Source of the DNA: Candidatus Aenigmatarchaeota archaeon
Lineage (GTDB): Archaea > Aenigmatarchaeota > Aenigmatarchaeia > CG10238-14 > SCSR01
Length of the DNA: 43,195 nt
NCBI GenBank assembly: GCA_030017875.1
Contig: JASEGQ010000002.1
Location: forward strand, 1 to 43,195
Direction: 5' to 3'
Both the position numbers and the translations under genes were made by a program. Below, piece by piece: positions 1-8,792 of this stretch (position 1 is its first letter; each line of letters opens with the position of its first letter). Under the pieces are notes generated by a model. That model saw nothing but the letters and a program-made list of their open reading frames with translations, did no database searches and was not told where the DNA came from.

Positions 1-2
1 TC

Positions 3-1544
3 AAAAAATCTGGAGTGGTTGTTTTTTCGATAGAAAAAGGTTCCAAATGTGGAGAATTAAAAGAAGGGAATATAATAACACAAGTTTCCGGCTTTTCCGT
101 TAAAAACAGTAAAGATTTTAAAAACGCGATTAAAGGAATTAAAGCTGGGGAATACGTTGCTATGGTCGTTAATGGAGGGCCAGGAGGATGTGTTGTTATT
201 AAAGATGGTGATCTTGGCATAAGTGTTAGTGACACAGAAACTAAAGAGCTAATTTTCGGAACAGATCTAGCGGGCGGAACTATAACAACTCTAAAAACAG
301 AAAAAACAGTCTCTTCAAAAGAACTGGAGGAAATAAAAAATATCATAGAAAAAAGAGCAAAAGCTTTAGCACTTCCTGAAATAAGAGTTTTAATCTCTAA
401 CAACTCGATAAGAATCTTCAGCTTAAAAGATGAGAACATAAACCTTTTAATAATGAATGGAAGGTTCGAGGCAAAAATTCTCGAAGAAATAAAATTCACA
501 AACAACACAGGAAAAGTTCTGGTCGGAGACAGCAGTTATCCTATTGTACTAGAGGACAAAAAATTAAAGGTCAACGGTTCTTCCTACGAGATAGGCCATA
601 ACTTTTCACTAGAGAATATAAATTTTGAAATAGTTAACATCACCAACACATCCGCATTTTTAAAAGCCTTGTTCTTCTCCAACGAAGACGTGTTGAGAGT
701 TTTAAAGGATTTCAGCTACGTTAAATACGAACCAAACACAAGAAGCTATGAGTTTGGCGTTATTTTTGAAGTTTCAAAACAAGCATCGCAGAAGTTTGCA
801 AAAATCACGAGAAGGCTTTCTACAACAATTATAGGAGCTCAGGCTGTATCAGAAGGTTCTCTGGTTTATTCTCTTGACGGTGAGGAGATAAACAAACTAA
901 ACATTCCTTTCGAGATGGTCGGAAAGGAGATTAAGAACATAGCTGTAATAGGATTTAGAAAGACTGCTAAGGCAGCAACGGATGACAAATCAAAGATAGA
1001 AGCTGCTTTAGAAACAAAAGAATTGCCAACAGGGTTAGAAATAGCTGACATTGAGCTATTCGAACCAACCTATGGTAAGATTGTACATGCATTAGTAGTA
1101 ATTGTAGCAGTTTTGATAATCCTCCCGATTGGTTTAACATATCTAATTTATAAAAAAATAAAGCCTGGTTTATATGCTATGGCTTTGCTAGCCTCAGAAA
1201 TCATTTCTATTTTTGGGGTTATCGCTCTCTCTCAGTCTTATTTTGCTCGCGGATGGCTCGTCGACATGCCGACTATTATAGGCTTGATTTCAATCACATG
1301 CATAACTATGATAAAACTATTTATAACTTCTGAAAAAGTTATAAAGAAAAGGGAAATTAGTCTGCAGTACAAATACAAAAAAATCATTGGTCTTGACAGG
1401 CTTTTGAGCATATTGACAGCGGTGATTTCTTTTGTTACTCTGTTTACGACGTGGAAAGGGTTTGGTTTGTCCTTGATCAGTGGGCTGCTAATCAGCGCGA
1501 TAATAATAAATCCGACATATCGAGAGATCTTAAAAGCTACTTAA
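3..1544 (+). CDS. secD: Protein-export membrane protein SecD (5' truncated by window edge)
   Basis: The reading frame is open to the left edge, so the N-terminus is missing. SecD works with SecF beside the Sec translocon to help move proteins across the membrane. The first visible part resembles a PDZ-like fold (GVVVFSIEKGSKCGELKEGN), seen in some archaeal SecD proteins. It is followed by the SecD P1-type signature GTDLAGGT near residue 83 and, from about residue 355, several hydrophobic segments. Only the last part of the multi-helix domain is obvious. secF, the usual partner, is not in the window and would be expected upstream. The stop region overlaps the convergent PAP2 gene by 15 nt. The family call is fairly secure; the PDZ reading is inference. 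Confidence 0.82.
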   Translation, partial: KKSGVVVFSIEKGSKCGELKEGNIITQVSGFSVKNSKDFKNAIKGIKAGEYVAMVVNGGPGGCVVIKDGDLGISVSDTETKELIFGTDLAGGTITTLKTEKTVSSKELEEIKNIIEKRAKALALPEIRVLISNNSIRIFSLKDENINLLIMNGRFEAKILEEIKFTNNTGKVLVGDSSYPIVLEDKKLKVNGSSYEIGHNFSLENINFEIVNITNTSAFLKALFFSNEDVLRVLKDFSYVKYEPNTRSYEFGVIFEVSKQASQKFAKITRRLSTTIIGAQAVSEGSLVYSLDGEEINKLNIPFEMVGKEIKNIAVIGFRKTAKAATDDKSKIEAALETKELPTGLEIADIELFEPTYGKIVHALVVIVAVLIILPIGLTYLIYKKIKPGLYAMALLASEIISIFGVIALSQSYFARGWLVDMPTIIGLISITCITMIKLFITSEKVIKKREISLQYKYKKIIGLDRLLSILTAVISFVTLFTTWKGFGLSLISGLLISAIIINPTYREILKAT

Positions 1545-2087
1545 AAAGTTAACAAACCTGCTTGTGATTTTTTCAGAAATTATTCTTGGTATGATTATTC
1601 CGAGGACAGCACCAGCAATAACATCTGAGGGATAATGCACGCCAGTACACATAGAAGCAAGGGGTATTAAAAAAAGCAAATACGCAGCAAATAAACATTT
1701 AAATCTAAATTTTTTTGGTAAAAAATAAAAGGACAAAAAAGCTATAAATGCATGCGAGGACGGAAACGCAGGGTCTGTTTTTTTAAAAATGACGTTTATT
1801 GTAGGATCGACATCGTATGGCCTGAGATTCCCAGGTCTTCCAAGGAGCAGACCTAAGTCTGTTCTCGCAAACAAAAATTTGAGAGAAACGACAAGAACAT
1901 AGCCAAGAACAGACGTAAAAAAAAGATGAGATAATTTATTGCTCTTTTTTGTTTTGAAGAAAAAGTAGACTAAAAAAATGAGAAAACCGTAGACTGAATA
2001 AATTACAAAAATGAGCAAATAATTCAACGGGGCTAAGAATTGCTGATTCAAAAGTTTAACAACTGTCAAATCTATGTTAAGAAGCAT
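1530..2087 (-). CDS. PAP2-superfamily membrane phosphatase
   Basis: This is a membrane-bound phosphatase of the type 2 phosphatidic acid phosphatase family, which removes phosphate from lipid phosphates such as phosphatidate or polyprenyl diphosphate. Five to six hydrophobic segments are visible. The three PAP2 motifs are present: K-x6-R-P (LLLGRPGNLRPYD region), PSSHA, and a GVHYPSDVIAG segment with the third catalytic His. I start it at the ATG at 2087 (MLLNIDLTVVK) because GAGGT lies 9 nt upstream. A longer frame reaches 2159 but adds unlikely residues. The start lies inside the last 11 nt of polB, so it is probably translated as the third gene of a DP1-polB-PAP2 operon. The substrate cannot be told from sequence. 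Confidence 0.85.
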   Translation of the reverse strand: MLLNIDLTVVKLLNQQFLAPLNYLLIFVIYSVYGFLIFLVYFFFKTKKSNKLSHLFFTSVLGYVLVVSLKFLFARTDLGLLLGRPGNLRPYDVDPTINVIFKKTDPAFPSSHAFIAFLSFYFLPKKFRFKCLFAAYLLFLIPLASMCTGVHYPSDVIAGAVLGIIIPRIISEKITSRFVNFLSSF

Positions 2088-4782
2088 GAAGCATATACCT
2101 CGATTTGATTCCGCTTGAATGGAAGAGTAGCTCTCCTCCGCAATCAACACATTTTCCAACTAAAGAAACTCTCCTGAAAATCTTATCGCACTTGCTGCAA
2201 ATAATGCCATCTATAGACTCTAGCGGCTCTTCTCTTGTTTTTTCCAAGCCTTCCTTTATCGCCTCTGCTAGCAACAACTGCTTACCAACTCCTATAAGAT
2301 CTGCTTTGCTTATGCCTAAAGCTTCGAAAACCCTTTCCAAAGGTGGCAAAATCTGGCTCTCTATATAATACCTAGAGTCTATCTTTAGGTTGTGCTGTTT
2401 AACGTACTCAGGATCTTCGGCTCTGTTAGACATCAACTGCATACCTTTAACGATTACATACCCAATTCTGTCCCCTATACTGGGAGCTCCAGCAGGCGAC
2501 CTCTTTTTCAACTTCTTTACCAACTCAACATGTGGTTGAATTCCCTTATACTCTTTTAACGGCTTAGAAATACTCTTTGTTATGACTAAATCCTCGAGTG
2601 GAGTCTCACCTTTATTCAACTTGAATAAAACATCTTTAACATATTTAAGCGCTTTTTTTGGATCCTGCTCTTTCAAAATTATCTCTAGCACGTCATACAG
2701 AGTCTTCGAAACTAGCTCAGCCCAATCTCTTCTCACTGTCTCTATCCCTTTCATGATTATTTCTCCGTTCCATTCACCATTTGTCCTTTCAAAACTCCAG
2801 CCAGCGTATCTTTTCTTTGACAGAACAAGGAGAGTCTTAAACACGTTTTCAATTTTTATCTGAACCGTTCCTTGGAGCTCTCTGTTTATTCTGCTTGCGA
2901 GTTCTTCACCTAATTTAATTGCTTCATCCAAATCATTTGTCTGCAATCTAACCATTATAGAATCTGTGTCTCCATAGATGACTTTAAACATTCTATCTCT
3001 TTCAACAATATGCTTTGTTTTTTGAATCAACTCTCTTCCGCAACTTGTAATAGCATTAGCTATGTCCAAAACATAAAACCTTGCTCTTGGGTAGCCTGTA
3101 TACCCATAGAAAGCATTCGTCATTATTTTCAAAGCATATTGTTTTGCATCTAAAAATTTTTTCTCTTTCCCACTAGCTGCTTTCATCTCATCTCTTACCT
3201 TATCTCTTTCTTCCATTAAACGCTTGACTATCTTAGGTATAATTCCTTCCCTAACCTTTGGAGAAACAAAGGCTGTACCAAAAGATGTGGTAATAGCTTT
3301 TATATCTTCTTTTTTTGAAACCAAGGTTGTTGGACAGATGTTGTATGCGATAAATATCGAAGGGTACATCGAACGAAAATCTAAGTAAACAACACAATTT
3401 TTGTGCAAGCCGATCTGCGGTTCTAAGACCAAAGCTCCTTTTAGGCCTTTTGCCTCCCTTTCTTCCATTCTCTTTAAGATTTCCTTTGAGTCTGGCTTTT
3501 CTGGAATCACAAAGCCTTGTTTATCAAATTCTTTCAGCAACAAATTTTCAACTCTTGCGGCTTCTCTGCTGTCCAAAACATCTTGCAGCAACAGCCCAGA
3601 GACTTTTGAAAGTTCTACGAATTTATCAAGCATTTCTCTTTCTAAAAGGAGTTTTAAAGCAAGTTCAGCGTCTTTTCTCGCATATTCTATCAACTTTTCG
3701 ATCTGTTCTTCAGTGCCATTCCAATATTTGCTTATTTCTCCATGAGAAATGGCGATTTTTTCTTCACCGAGAAGTTCTTTTGCAACATCCCCCAAACCAT
3801 ATCTTTTAAGTCTTAACAAACCTTTTTCAACAGATTCTTTTATCAGCTCGTAGACATCAACCACTATTCTTCCAACAATAGAATTTCTTGATCTTGTACC
3901 GAGCTTTTTCGAAATTGCCTGTTTTTGCTGACACCTTCCTATAGCCCTTGAAACCTTGTTAACCCTTAACCTGTCGAGAATATACGGGAAATCGAAATTG
4001 TTTATATTATAACCAACGATTATATCTGCGTCGAAATTATTTATTATCCTAACAAACTCTTCAAGCATTTCTCTTTCATTTCTAAAAACTAGAACATCTT
4101 TTTCTTTTCTTTTTACCGGCTTAGAAACGAGGACTAACGTGTTACGGGCTTCGAATGCTGGAAAAAAAGAAAGACTAATCATCGCTATTGGATTTTTAAG
4201 CGAATTTGGAATGCCTTCTCTTCCTGGAACCACTTCGATATCAACGCCGAGATATTTAAAAGCAACGTTAAAATTTTCTTCTAAAGGCTCTATTGATTTT
4301 GCATTCATCGCTATATCTGTCTTGGTTGTTACTGTGTTTGCATTATCTCCAGTAACTCTGACCCACTTCATCCCACACAAATCAAAATCTGCCATGAAAC
4401 GATATTTGAAAAGTATGTCTGCCTCGAAAATTTCTGAAACGAAATCCTGTTTTTTCATCTCTTCCCTTACTCTAGCAACTTGTGAAGGATCTTTAAGAAT
4501 TATCTTAAGTAATTGTGTTTTTTCTTTTTGAAATCCTGTTGGTAAGAATTTTTGCTCTCTTACAACATCAACCAGCAATTGTTTAAAATTTTTTTCTAGG
4601 AATTCCATAACCGCATCCTCAGAATTTTTTCTGGGAAGAACATAAAAATAAGGGAGGAAACCGTCGTAAAATGCACAGACTGAATTGTTATCTTTTGTTT
4701 TTCCAAATAGTCTTACGACAGGCTTATTGTCAACCAAGACATAATCACAATCAAATAGCTGGAAAGATAGCTCCATATTCAT
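2077..4782 (-). CDS. polB: Family B DNA-directed DNA polymerase (PolB)
   Basis: This replicative or repair DNA polymerase of family B has an N-terminal 3'-5' exonuclease. Exo I is at about residue 180 (GVDIEVV), Exo II is GYNINNFDFPYI and Exo III is YARKDAEL. Polymerase motif A is YLDFRSMYPSIF (~470), motif B is KIMTNAFYGYTG (~555) and motif C is IYGDTDSIMV (~605), so the catalytic aspartates are intact. At the C-terminus, CSKCDKIFRRVSLVGKCVDCG forms a four-Cys cluster like the metal-binding tail of eukaryotic B-family polymerases. The length of about 900 residues is normal for the larger archaeal forms. It starts 3 nt after the DP1 stop codon, so PolB and the PolD small subunit are co-transcribed here. 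Start codons at 4782 and 4776 are both possible. Confidence 0.96.
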   Translation of the reverse strand: MNMELSFQLFDCDYVLVDNKPVVRLFGKTKDNNSVCAFYDGFLPYFYVLPRKNSEDAVMEFLEKNFKQLLVDVVREQKFLPTGFQKEKTQLLKIILKDPSQVARVREEMKKQDFVSEIFEADILFKYRFMADFDLCGMKWVRVTGDNANTVTTKTDIAMNAKSIEPLEENFNVAFKYLGVDIEVVPGREGIPNSLKNPIAMISLSFFPAFEARNTLVLVSKPVKRKEKDVLVFRNEREMLEEFVRIINNFDADIIVGYNINNFDFPYILDRLRVNKVSRAIGRCQQKQAISKKLGTRSRNSIVGRIVVDVYELIKESVEKGLLRLKRYGLGDVAKELLGEEKIAISHGEISKYWNGTEEQIEKLIEYARKDAELALKLLLEREMLDKFVELSKVSGLLLQDVLDSREAARVENLLLKEFDKQGFVIPEKPDSKEILKRMEEREAKGLKGALVLEPQIGLHKNCVVYLDFRSMYPSIFIAYNICPTTLVSKKEDIKAITTSFGTAFVSPKVREGIIPKIVKRLMEERDKVRDEMKAASGKEKKFLDAKQYALKIMTNAFYGYTGYPRARFYVLDIANAITSCGRELIQKTKHIVERDRMFKVIYGDTDSIMVRLQTNDLDEAIKLGEELASRINRELQGTVQIKIENVFKTLLVLSKKRYAGWSFERTNGEWNGEIIMKGIETVRRDWAELVSKTLYDVLEIILKEQDPKKALKYVKDVLFKLNKGETPLEDLVITKSISKPLKEYKGIQPHVELVKKLKKRSPAGAPSIGDRIGYVIVKGMQLMSNRAEDPEYVKQHNLKIDSRYYIESQILPPLERVFEALGISKADLIGVGKQLLLAEAIKEGLEKTREEPLESIDGIICSKCDKIFRRVSLVGKCVDCGGELLFHSSGIKSRYMLHAS

Positions 4783-4785
4783 ATC

Positions 4786-5991
4786 TTATGTAAAGTTAAG
4801 CTTAATAATTTCACGCGTCCTCAAATTTATTAGCCAGAAAATTGGTTCTGATACGAAACTGCCAGTGGTAATTATTGTTGTTCCTTTGTAGTTCATTGCT
4901 GAAGGATAATGAAAGAAACCTGAAACAAAAATATCGGGAACTAAATCTAGGAGAAAGGGGTCTTTTTCATAAATTCTGTTACTAAAAACAGGGTTTATGT
5001 GTCTTTTTTTAAGCAAATTTAATAGTATATTTTCTGCTGTTTTATTTTTCCAAATTGTCTGATATGGATGAAAAAAATCACCGTGGCAAACCAAACAGAT
5101 TACGTTCTCGATCTTCAGCATAGAAGGATCACGAAGGGTTAAATCACCAATTTGAATGTCAGGATCTACAGCTCCTTTTAAGAAAATTTTAAAACTATTA
5201 TCAGGTAAACTACCAAAAAAATTCTTTATATCTTCTTCTTCCTTGGAGACGTCGCCCAAGACAAAGATGTAAAATTTTTCATAGTCAGTTTTCTTTACCC
5301 AACTTAAAAATTTTTCATAGCTATCTCTAAGGAAATCATCGCTATCCATATGCAAGTCAGAAACAAAAAGGCAGAAGACATCTTCTTTTGTCTTGTTTAT
5401 CTCTCTTTTGAGTGGAATGTCCGGAAATAGCAAGTCTTTTACTTTTACTGTACCATTCTCTTTTTCGCAAACCAGACCAAGAACTTCGTCTAGAACTAAA
5501 TCATCGTAAGAATCCTTAACCTTCTCATCGAAAAAAACTGTGAGCTCACCAGTTGTATCCTCGACTATAAGTGATTTCTCATCCTCATTTTTTTCTTTGA
5601 CCATCGCGATTAGGGAAAACTTTCTTGTTTTTTGTGTGATCTTGTTGATTGAAATGGGGTTTATTAGGTCTAATCGGTTAACAAGAAAACGTTTCATGCT
5701 CTCGTATCTTCTTAGAAGAAAATCTATTAAATCCCCGACAGCAGCAACTCCTTTCCAGTTACTTACTTTTTTTATTACCTCAACGTCGTATTCTTTCTCT
5801 TTTATTTCTAACAGTTTTTTGACCAAATCAAAAGTAACCGTTGTTGGTTTTTCGGCTAATTTCTCGATCTTAGTTAAAAAATGATTGATTTTTCCCTGAC
5901 TTTGATAAAAAAAATTTAAACTCTCTGAATCGAGCTGACATCCTTTTTCTAGAAATTTTCTTATAACTTCTGGCTTCTCCATAAAAACCAT
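4786..5991 (-). CDS. polB2/dp1: DNA polymerase D (Pol II) small subunit DP1, divergent
   Basis: DP1 is the small subunit of archaeal PolD and is an OB fold plus a calcineurin-like phosphoesterase domain with 3'-5' exonuclease activity. The OB region (about 100-190) and phosphoesterase blocks are recognisable: SDLHMDSDDF, LGDVSKEEED, CHGDFFHPYQ and the C-terminal SGFFHYPSAMNYKGTTIITTGSF. The usual GNHD block reads KGAVDPD, and the final GH-x-H block reads GFFH, so several metal ligands are missing, as in the inactive eukaryotic B subunits. At 401 residues it is shorter than most DP1 proteins, mainly at the N-terminus. It is the first gene of the operon with polB. Large subunit DP2 is not in the window. 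DP1 identity is good; loss of nuclease activity is inference. Confidence 0.85.
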   Translation of the reverse strand: MVFMEKPEVIRKFLEKGCQLDSESLNFFYQSQGKINHFLTKIEKLAEKPTTVTFDLVKKLLEIKEKEYDVEVIKKVSNWKGVAAVGDLIDFLLRRYESMKRFLVNRLDLINPISINKITQKTRKFSLIAMVKEKNEDEKSLIVEDTTGELTVFFDEKVKDSYDDLVLDEVLGLVCEKENGTVKVKDLLFPDIPLKREINKTKEDVFCLFVSDLHMDSDDFLRDSYEKFLSWVKKTDYEKFYIFVLGDVSKEEEDIKNFFGSLPDNSFKIFLKGAVDPDIQIGDLTLRDPSMLKIENVICLVCHGDFFHPYQTIWKNKTAENILLNLLKKRHINPVFSNRIYEKDPFLLDLVPDIFVSGFFHYPSAMNYKGTTIITTGSFVSEPIFWLINLRTREIIKLNFT

Positions 5992-6050
5992 AGAATTAAT
6001 TATTTTTTTAGCATATAAACAGCCCTTCTTTCCTTTTTTGTGAGGAATAG

Positions 6051-6308
6051 CTATTTTTTCAACTGATAGACAGTAAGACCGTTTTTGCCTTCGATTTTTG
6101 AGTGTGGTAGACGTAACGGCTGAACTTTCCCTATCTGTACTAGTTCATCTAAATATTTCCGGACAGTATTCCAGCTAACAGTTCTACCAACTTTTTGGGA
6201 AATCATCTTTGCTAAAGAAGATATGGTAAGAGGTATTTGTGTTGAGGAAAGAACTTCCAGAATACTAGTTTGGATCGCTCCCCTTTCACTCGGTCTCCCA
6301 CGCTTCAT
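6051..6308 (-). CDS. Small winged-helix DNA-binding protein
   Basis: An 85-residue basic protein with a helix-turn-helix pattern: LTISSLAKMISQKVGRTVSWNTVRKYLDELVQIGKVQPLRL fits helix 2, the turn and the recognition helix followed by a wing. The N-terminus MKRGRPSERGAIQ is Arg-rich and AT-hook-like (RGRP), which suggests minor-groove contact. It lies 59 nt upstream of DP1 on the same strand and may share its transcript. No family can be named more precisely; the role is probably transcription control. Confidence 0.6.
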   Translation of the reverse strand: MKRGRPSERGAIQTSILEVLSSTQIPLTISSLAKMISQKVGRTVSWNTVRKYLDELVQIGKVQPLRLPHSKIEGKNGLTVYQLKK

Positions 6309-6373
6309 GCATATTTTCTATGACTTTACAGATTTATTAATTTTTACAAACTTTCAAAATCATTTCAGTTTAG

Positions 6374-6997
6374 CTATAAATCTATCTTTTCACCCAACCT
6401 TCTAGATTTGATAAATCTATATCTTTTGGGATTACCACCATATAGTACTTCTTCGACCATCCCCACAGCCTTAAGCCTCGCTAACCTGTGATATGCTTTT
6501 GCCATCGAAATGTTTAATGTTTTTGCAATATCTGAAACTGTGAAGATTTTGCTCCTTAAAATTGATTCCAAATTAATTTCAGCCTCATTAATAAACATGC
6601 GTTTTTTTGTTGATTTCTTTGGTGTTTCTACTGGTGGGTTGTAGTAGTAGCTTTTTGGATCTGGTTTTTTAAGAATGTAAAGCTTTTTGCTACTAACAGT
6701 CATAAGACCTATGTCCGTAATTGTGTTCGTAGCCTTGAGAATCTTCCAGACTTTTTTAAGGAAACCAACTGGAGCTAGGAGGTAAACATGGGAATAAGTT
6801 CTCTTTGCGTTCAACAACTGACCTATGGTAGAGTATTCGTCTGATCTAGTTCCCTTTGCCTCAACAGCAAAACGTTTGCCACTGGAAAAAATTTCGTAAT
6901 CTATTTTCCCATTCTCTACAGGAACTTCTTTAGCAAAATTTATCTTAAAATCTTTAGCATGTTTTTCAAAAATTTTCTTAACTATAAATTCGTTCAC
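6374..6997 (-). CDS. PD-(D/E)XK nuclease-like domain fused to winged helix
   Basis: The N-terminal ~110 residues carry a restriction-endonuclease-like core: KIDYEIFSSGKRFAVEAKG supplies the D...E-x-K pattern, and a Gln (STIGQLLNAK) follows on the next helix as in many PD-(D/E)XK folds. After a Pro/Lys-rich linker (residues ~115-135), the last 75 residues form a helix-turn-helix (FTVSDIAKTLNISMAKAYHR) with a wing ending in KRYRFI. It may be a DNA-end sensing regulator or a nuclease guided by its HTH domain. Neighbouring genes are also small HTH proteins. Domain calls rest on motifs read by eye; I do not recognise a named family. Confidence 0.5.
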   Translation of the reverse strand: MNEFIVKKIFEKHAKDFKINFAKEVPVENGKIDYEIFSSGKRFAVEAKGTRSDEYSTIGQLLNAKRTYSHVYLLAPVGFLKKVWKILKATNTITDIGLMTVSSKKLYILKKPDPKSYYYNPPVETPKKSTKKRMFINEAEINLESILRSKIFTVSDIAKTLNISMAKAYHRLARLKAVGMVEEVLYGGNPKRYRFIKSRRLGEKIDL

Positions 6998-7221
6998 AAA
7001 TATTTATTTGCTTAGCCTTTTATATTATTTATGATGTTTACATAATGTATAAAGTATAATGTATAAGTTAGAAGAATGCTACAAATTCGTTGGAATTTTC
7101 ATATTTAATGTTAGAATCCGAGAAAACTTTCATAAAAAATTCATAAAAAATTAAAAATAACAAATAGTATCAACTTTAACTTTTATTCGACACTTTTCAT
7201 TAATTCTCTAAGCTGGAAACT
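6998..7221. repeat. AT-rich intergenic region with two pairs of direct repeats
   Basis: No coding frame is convincing here. The 11-mer ATAATGTATAA occurs at 7042-7052 and again at 7056-7066. A 12-mer TTCATAAAAAAT occurs at 7129-7140 and 7140-7151, nearly in tandem. The region lies between two minus-strand genes for DNA-binding proteins, so the first pair could be a promoter with a repeated operator for the gene starting at 6997. This is suggestive only, given the AT content. Confidence 0.4.
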
Positions 7222-7620
7222 TCATAAAAATTTTGTTAACCCATTAATTAAAAAGAACCTTGTTATAACAGCTCTTACTACCTGCTCCAATCCTCTAACT
7301 GGGGTATAACTGGTTGGATTTGAATATTTAACTTTTTGAATTAACCCAACCCTTTCCAAATTCTTTAGCCTTTTTCTCATTGCTTCAATACCTATTTTCA
7401 AGTGGTGGCTCTCCTTCATCTCTTTGAATAGCAGTGGGAAGCAATATGGTTGAGTGTCGTTTGGGAATTCCTTCCCAGTCATATAAAACTTCCTCAATAT
7501 CTGGATATCTATGAAATCTAATCTTTCAGCAAGCCCCAGAACAACAGATTCCAAATCCTCTTTCTGAACTTTTGTATCTTTTTCTACAGAAATATTTATA
7601 AGAGAATTTGCATTCATCAT
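7222..7620 (-). CDS. Winged-helix transcriptional regulator-like protein
   Basis: 132 residues. LDFIDIQILRKFYMTGKEFPNDTQPYCFPLLFKEMK followed by IGIEAMRKRLKNLERVGLIQKVKYSNPTSYTPV matches a winged-helix layout in which the second block is the recognition helix and the wing (GLIQKV..). Archaeal regulators of this type often sense ligands through a short C-terminal tail; here the tail (residues 105-132) is hydrophobic and may dimerise. It stands alone, with AT-rich spacers on both sides. Its targets are not inferable. Confidence 0.55.
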   Translation of the reverse strand: MMNANSLINISVEKDTKVQKEDLESVVLGLAERLDFIDIQILRKFYMTGKEFPNDTQPYCFPLLFKEMKESHHLKIGIEAMRKRLKNLERVGLIQKVKYSNPTSYTPVRGLEQVVRAVITRFFLINGLTKFL

Positions 7621-7697
7621 TTACCCTTTTCTTGTGCAGGCAAATTTTTTGTAAATATTGCGCGTTAAATAAAAAATAGTTTTTGGTACTACATAAC

Positions 7698-8384
7698 TTA
7701 TATCAAATTAATTATTTTTGTTTCAGTTCTATCCTTTTCGACTGTAACTAAGCCGCAATATCCTTCAGGGAATCTCCCAGAATTGATTATTTTAGTCTCT
7801 CCAATCTCATCCGTCCCCCTTGCTTCGTGTATGTGTGCACAAACAGCAACATTCGGCTGATATTTTTCAATAAATTTTCTTACAACTTCTGATCCAACGT
7901 GCGCTCCTGTGAATACAATGTCAAGTTTTGTATTTCTAGGAGGAATGTGGGTTACTTGGACTTTCGTCTTGCAATTCTTAACCTCCTCATAGCCTTTCAG
8001 CAAGCCGTTTTCTACTTCAGTTTCGCTCGGCTCAAAAGGTGTGTTAAAAGGTGTTTTCGCTCCTCCGAACCCATAAAAACCAACGTTTTTTATGATCTTG
8101 CCGTTTCCGTGGAGCAGTATATCTTCTTCTTCAAAAAAAGGTAAGAGTTCCTTGTCAAAATTTCCAGGTGTGGCTAGTATAGGTTTGTTAAGGCTGCTTA
8201 GCTCTTCGATAATAAGCCTTCCGATGTCAACTGCTGAAAAGCCTCTCTGGACATTATAATCCGTGAAGTCCCCAACAACTGTTATGACATCGAAATCAAG
8301 AAGAGCCACCTTATCAATATATTTCATCAAACTCTCAACATCGTTATGAAAATCACTTACAACTAAAATGTTCATTTCGTTCAC
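7698..8384 (-). CDS. Calcineurin-like metallophosphoesterase
   Basis: A 228-residue phosphoesterase with most of the classic blocks: D-x-H (VVSDFHND), GDxxD (VVGDFTDYN), GN-x-D (ATPGNFDKE, with Phe in place of His as in some archaeal members), a TH block (VTHIPPRNTKLD) and the final HIH (VCAHIHEARG). It ends in a short beta strand region. Such proteins hydrolyse phosphodiesters or monoesters with two metal ions, but the substrate is unknown. The start may be the second Met (MNILVVSDF, 8375), which brings the first strand to the N-terminus as is usual. It is divergent from hjc with a 44-nt spacer. Confidence 0.82.
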   Translation of the reverse strand: MNEMNILVVSDFHNDVESLMKYIDKVALLDFDVITVVGDFTDYNVQRGFSAVDIGRLIIEELSSLNKPILATPGNFDKELLPFFEEEDILLHGNGKIIKNVGFYGFGGAKTPFNTPFEPSETEVENGLLKGYEEVKNCKTKVQVTHIPPRNTKLDIVFTGAHVGSEVVRKFIEKYQPNVAVCAHIHEARGTDEIGETKIINSGRFPEGYCGLVTVEKDRTETKIINLI

Positions 8385-8428
8385 TTCCTATTTTGTTTAT
8401 ATTTTAAATTCATTTTAAAATTAATTTG

Positions 8429-8758
8429 ATGGTGCTAAGCAAAAAGAAAGGGTACAGAACAGAGAGGAAGATAAAACTTATGTTTGAAAGAGATGGTTGG
8501 AGAGTTGTGAGAGCCGGGGCCAGCTTAGGTGAAGCAGACCTCGTTTGTATAAAAAACAAAAAATGCATTTTGCTGCAAGTAAAATCTTCACGAGAAAAAA
8601 CTTTTTATTATTATGGTTATATGAAAAAAAAGTTGGAAGGATTTCCCTTTTATCTTGTCGTAGACTTCGGTTATGGCAGAATAAGGATTCTCTATCCGAA
8701 ACAAAAGATAAAAGTTAACGATGGCTCAGCTCTCAAAGAATTTTTGTTGAAGAATTAA
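8429..8758 (+). CDS. hjc: Holliday junction resolvase Hjc
   Basis: Hjc cleaves four-way DNA junctions during recombination. The protein (109 residues) starts KKKGYRTERKIKLMFERDGW, with the conserved Arg/Glu of the first helix. It then has RAGASLGEADLV (catalytic Asp) and ILLQVKSSREK. In most Hjc proteins the last block is E-x-K; here the acidic residue is Gln (Q-V-K), a substitution also accepted in other PD-(D/E)XK nucleases. The size and motif spacing match the family. ATG at 8429 or GTG at 8432 could be the start. It shares a plus-strand run with the CBS, Toprim and DnaG genes and so belongs to a DNA-maintenance cluster. Confidence 0.83.
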   Translation: MVLSKKKGYRTERKIKLMFERDGWRVVRAGASLGEADLVCIKNKKCILLQVKSSREKTFYYYGYMKKKLEGFPFYLVVDFGYGRIRILYPKQKIKVNDGSALKEFLLKN

Positions 8759-8792
8759 ATCTATATGCGAACAAAGTTATTATAGTGATGAA

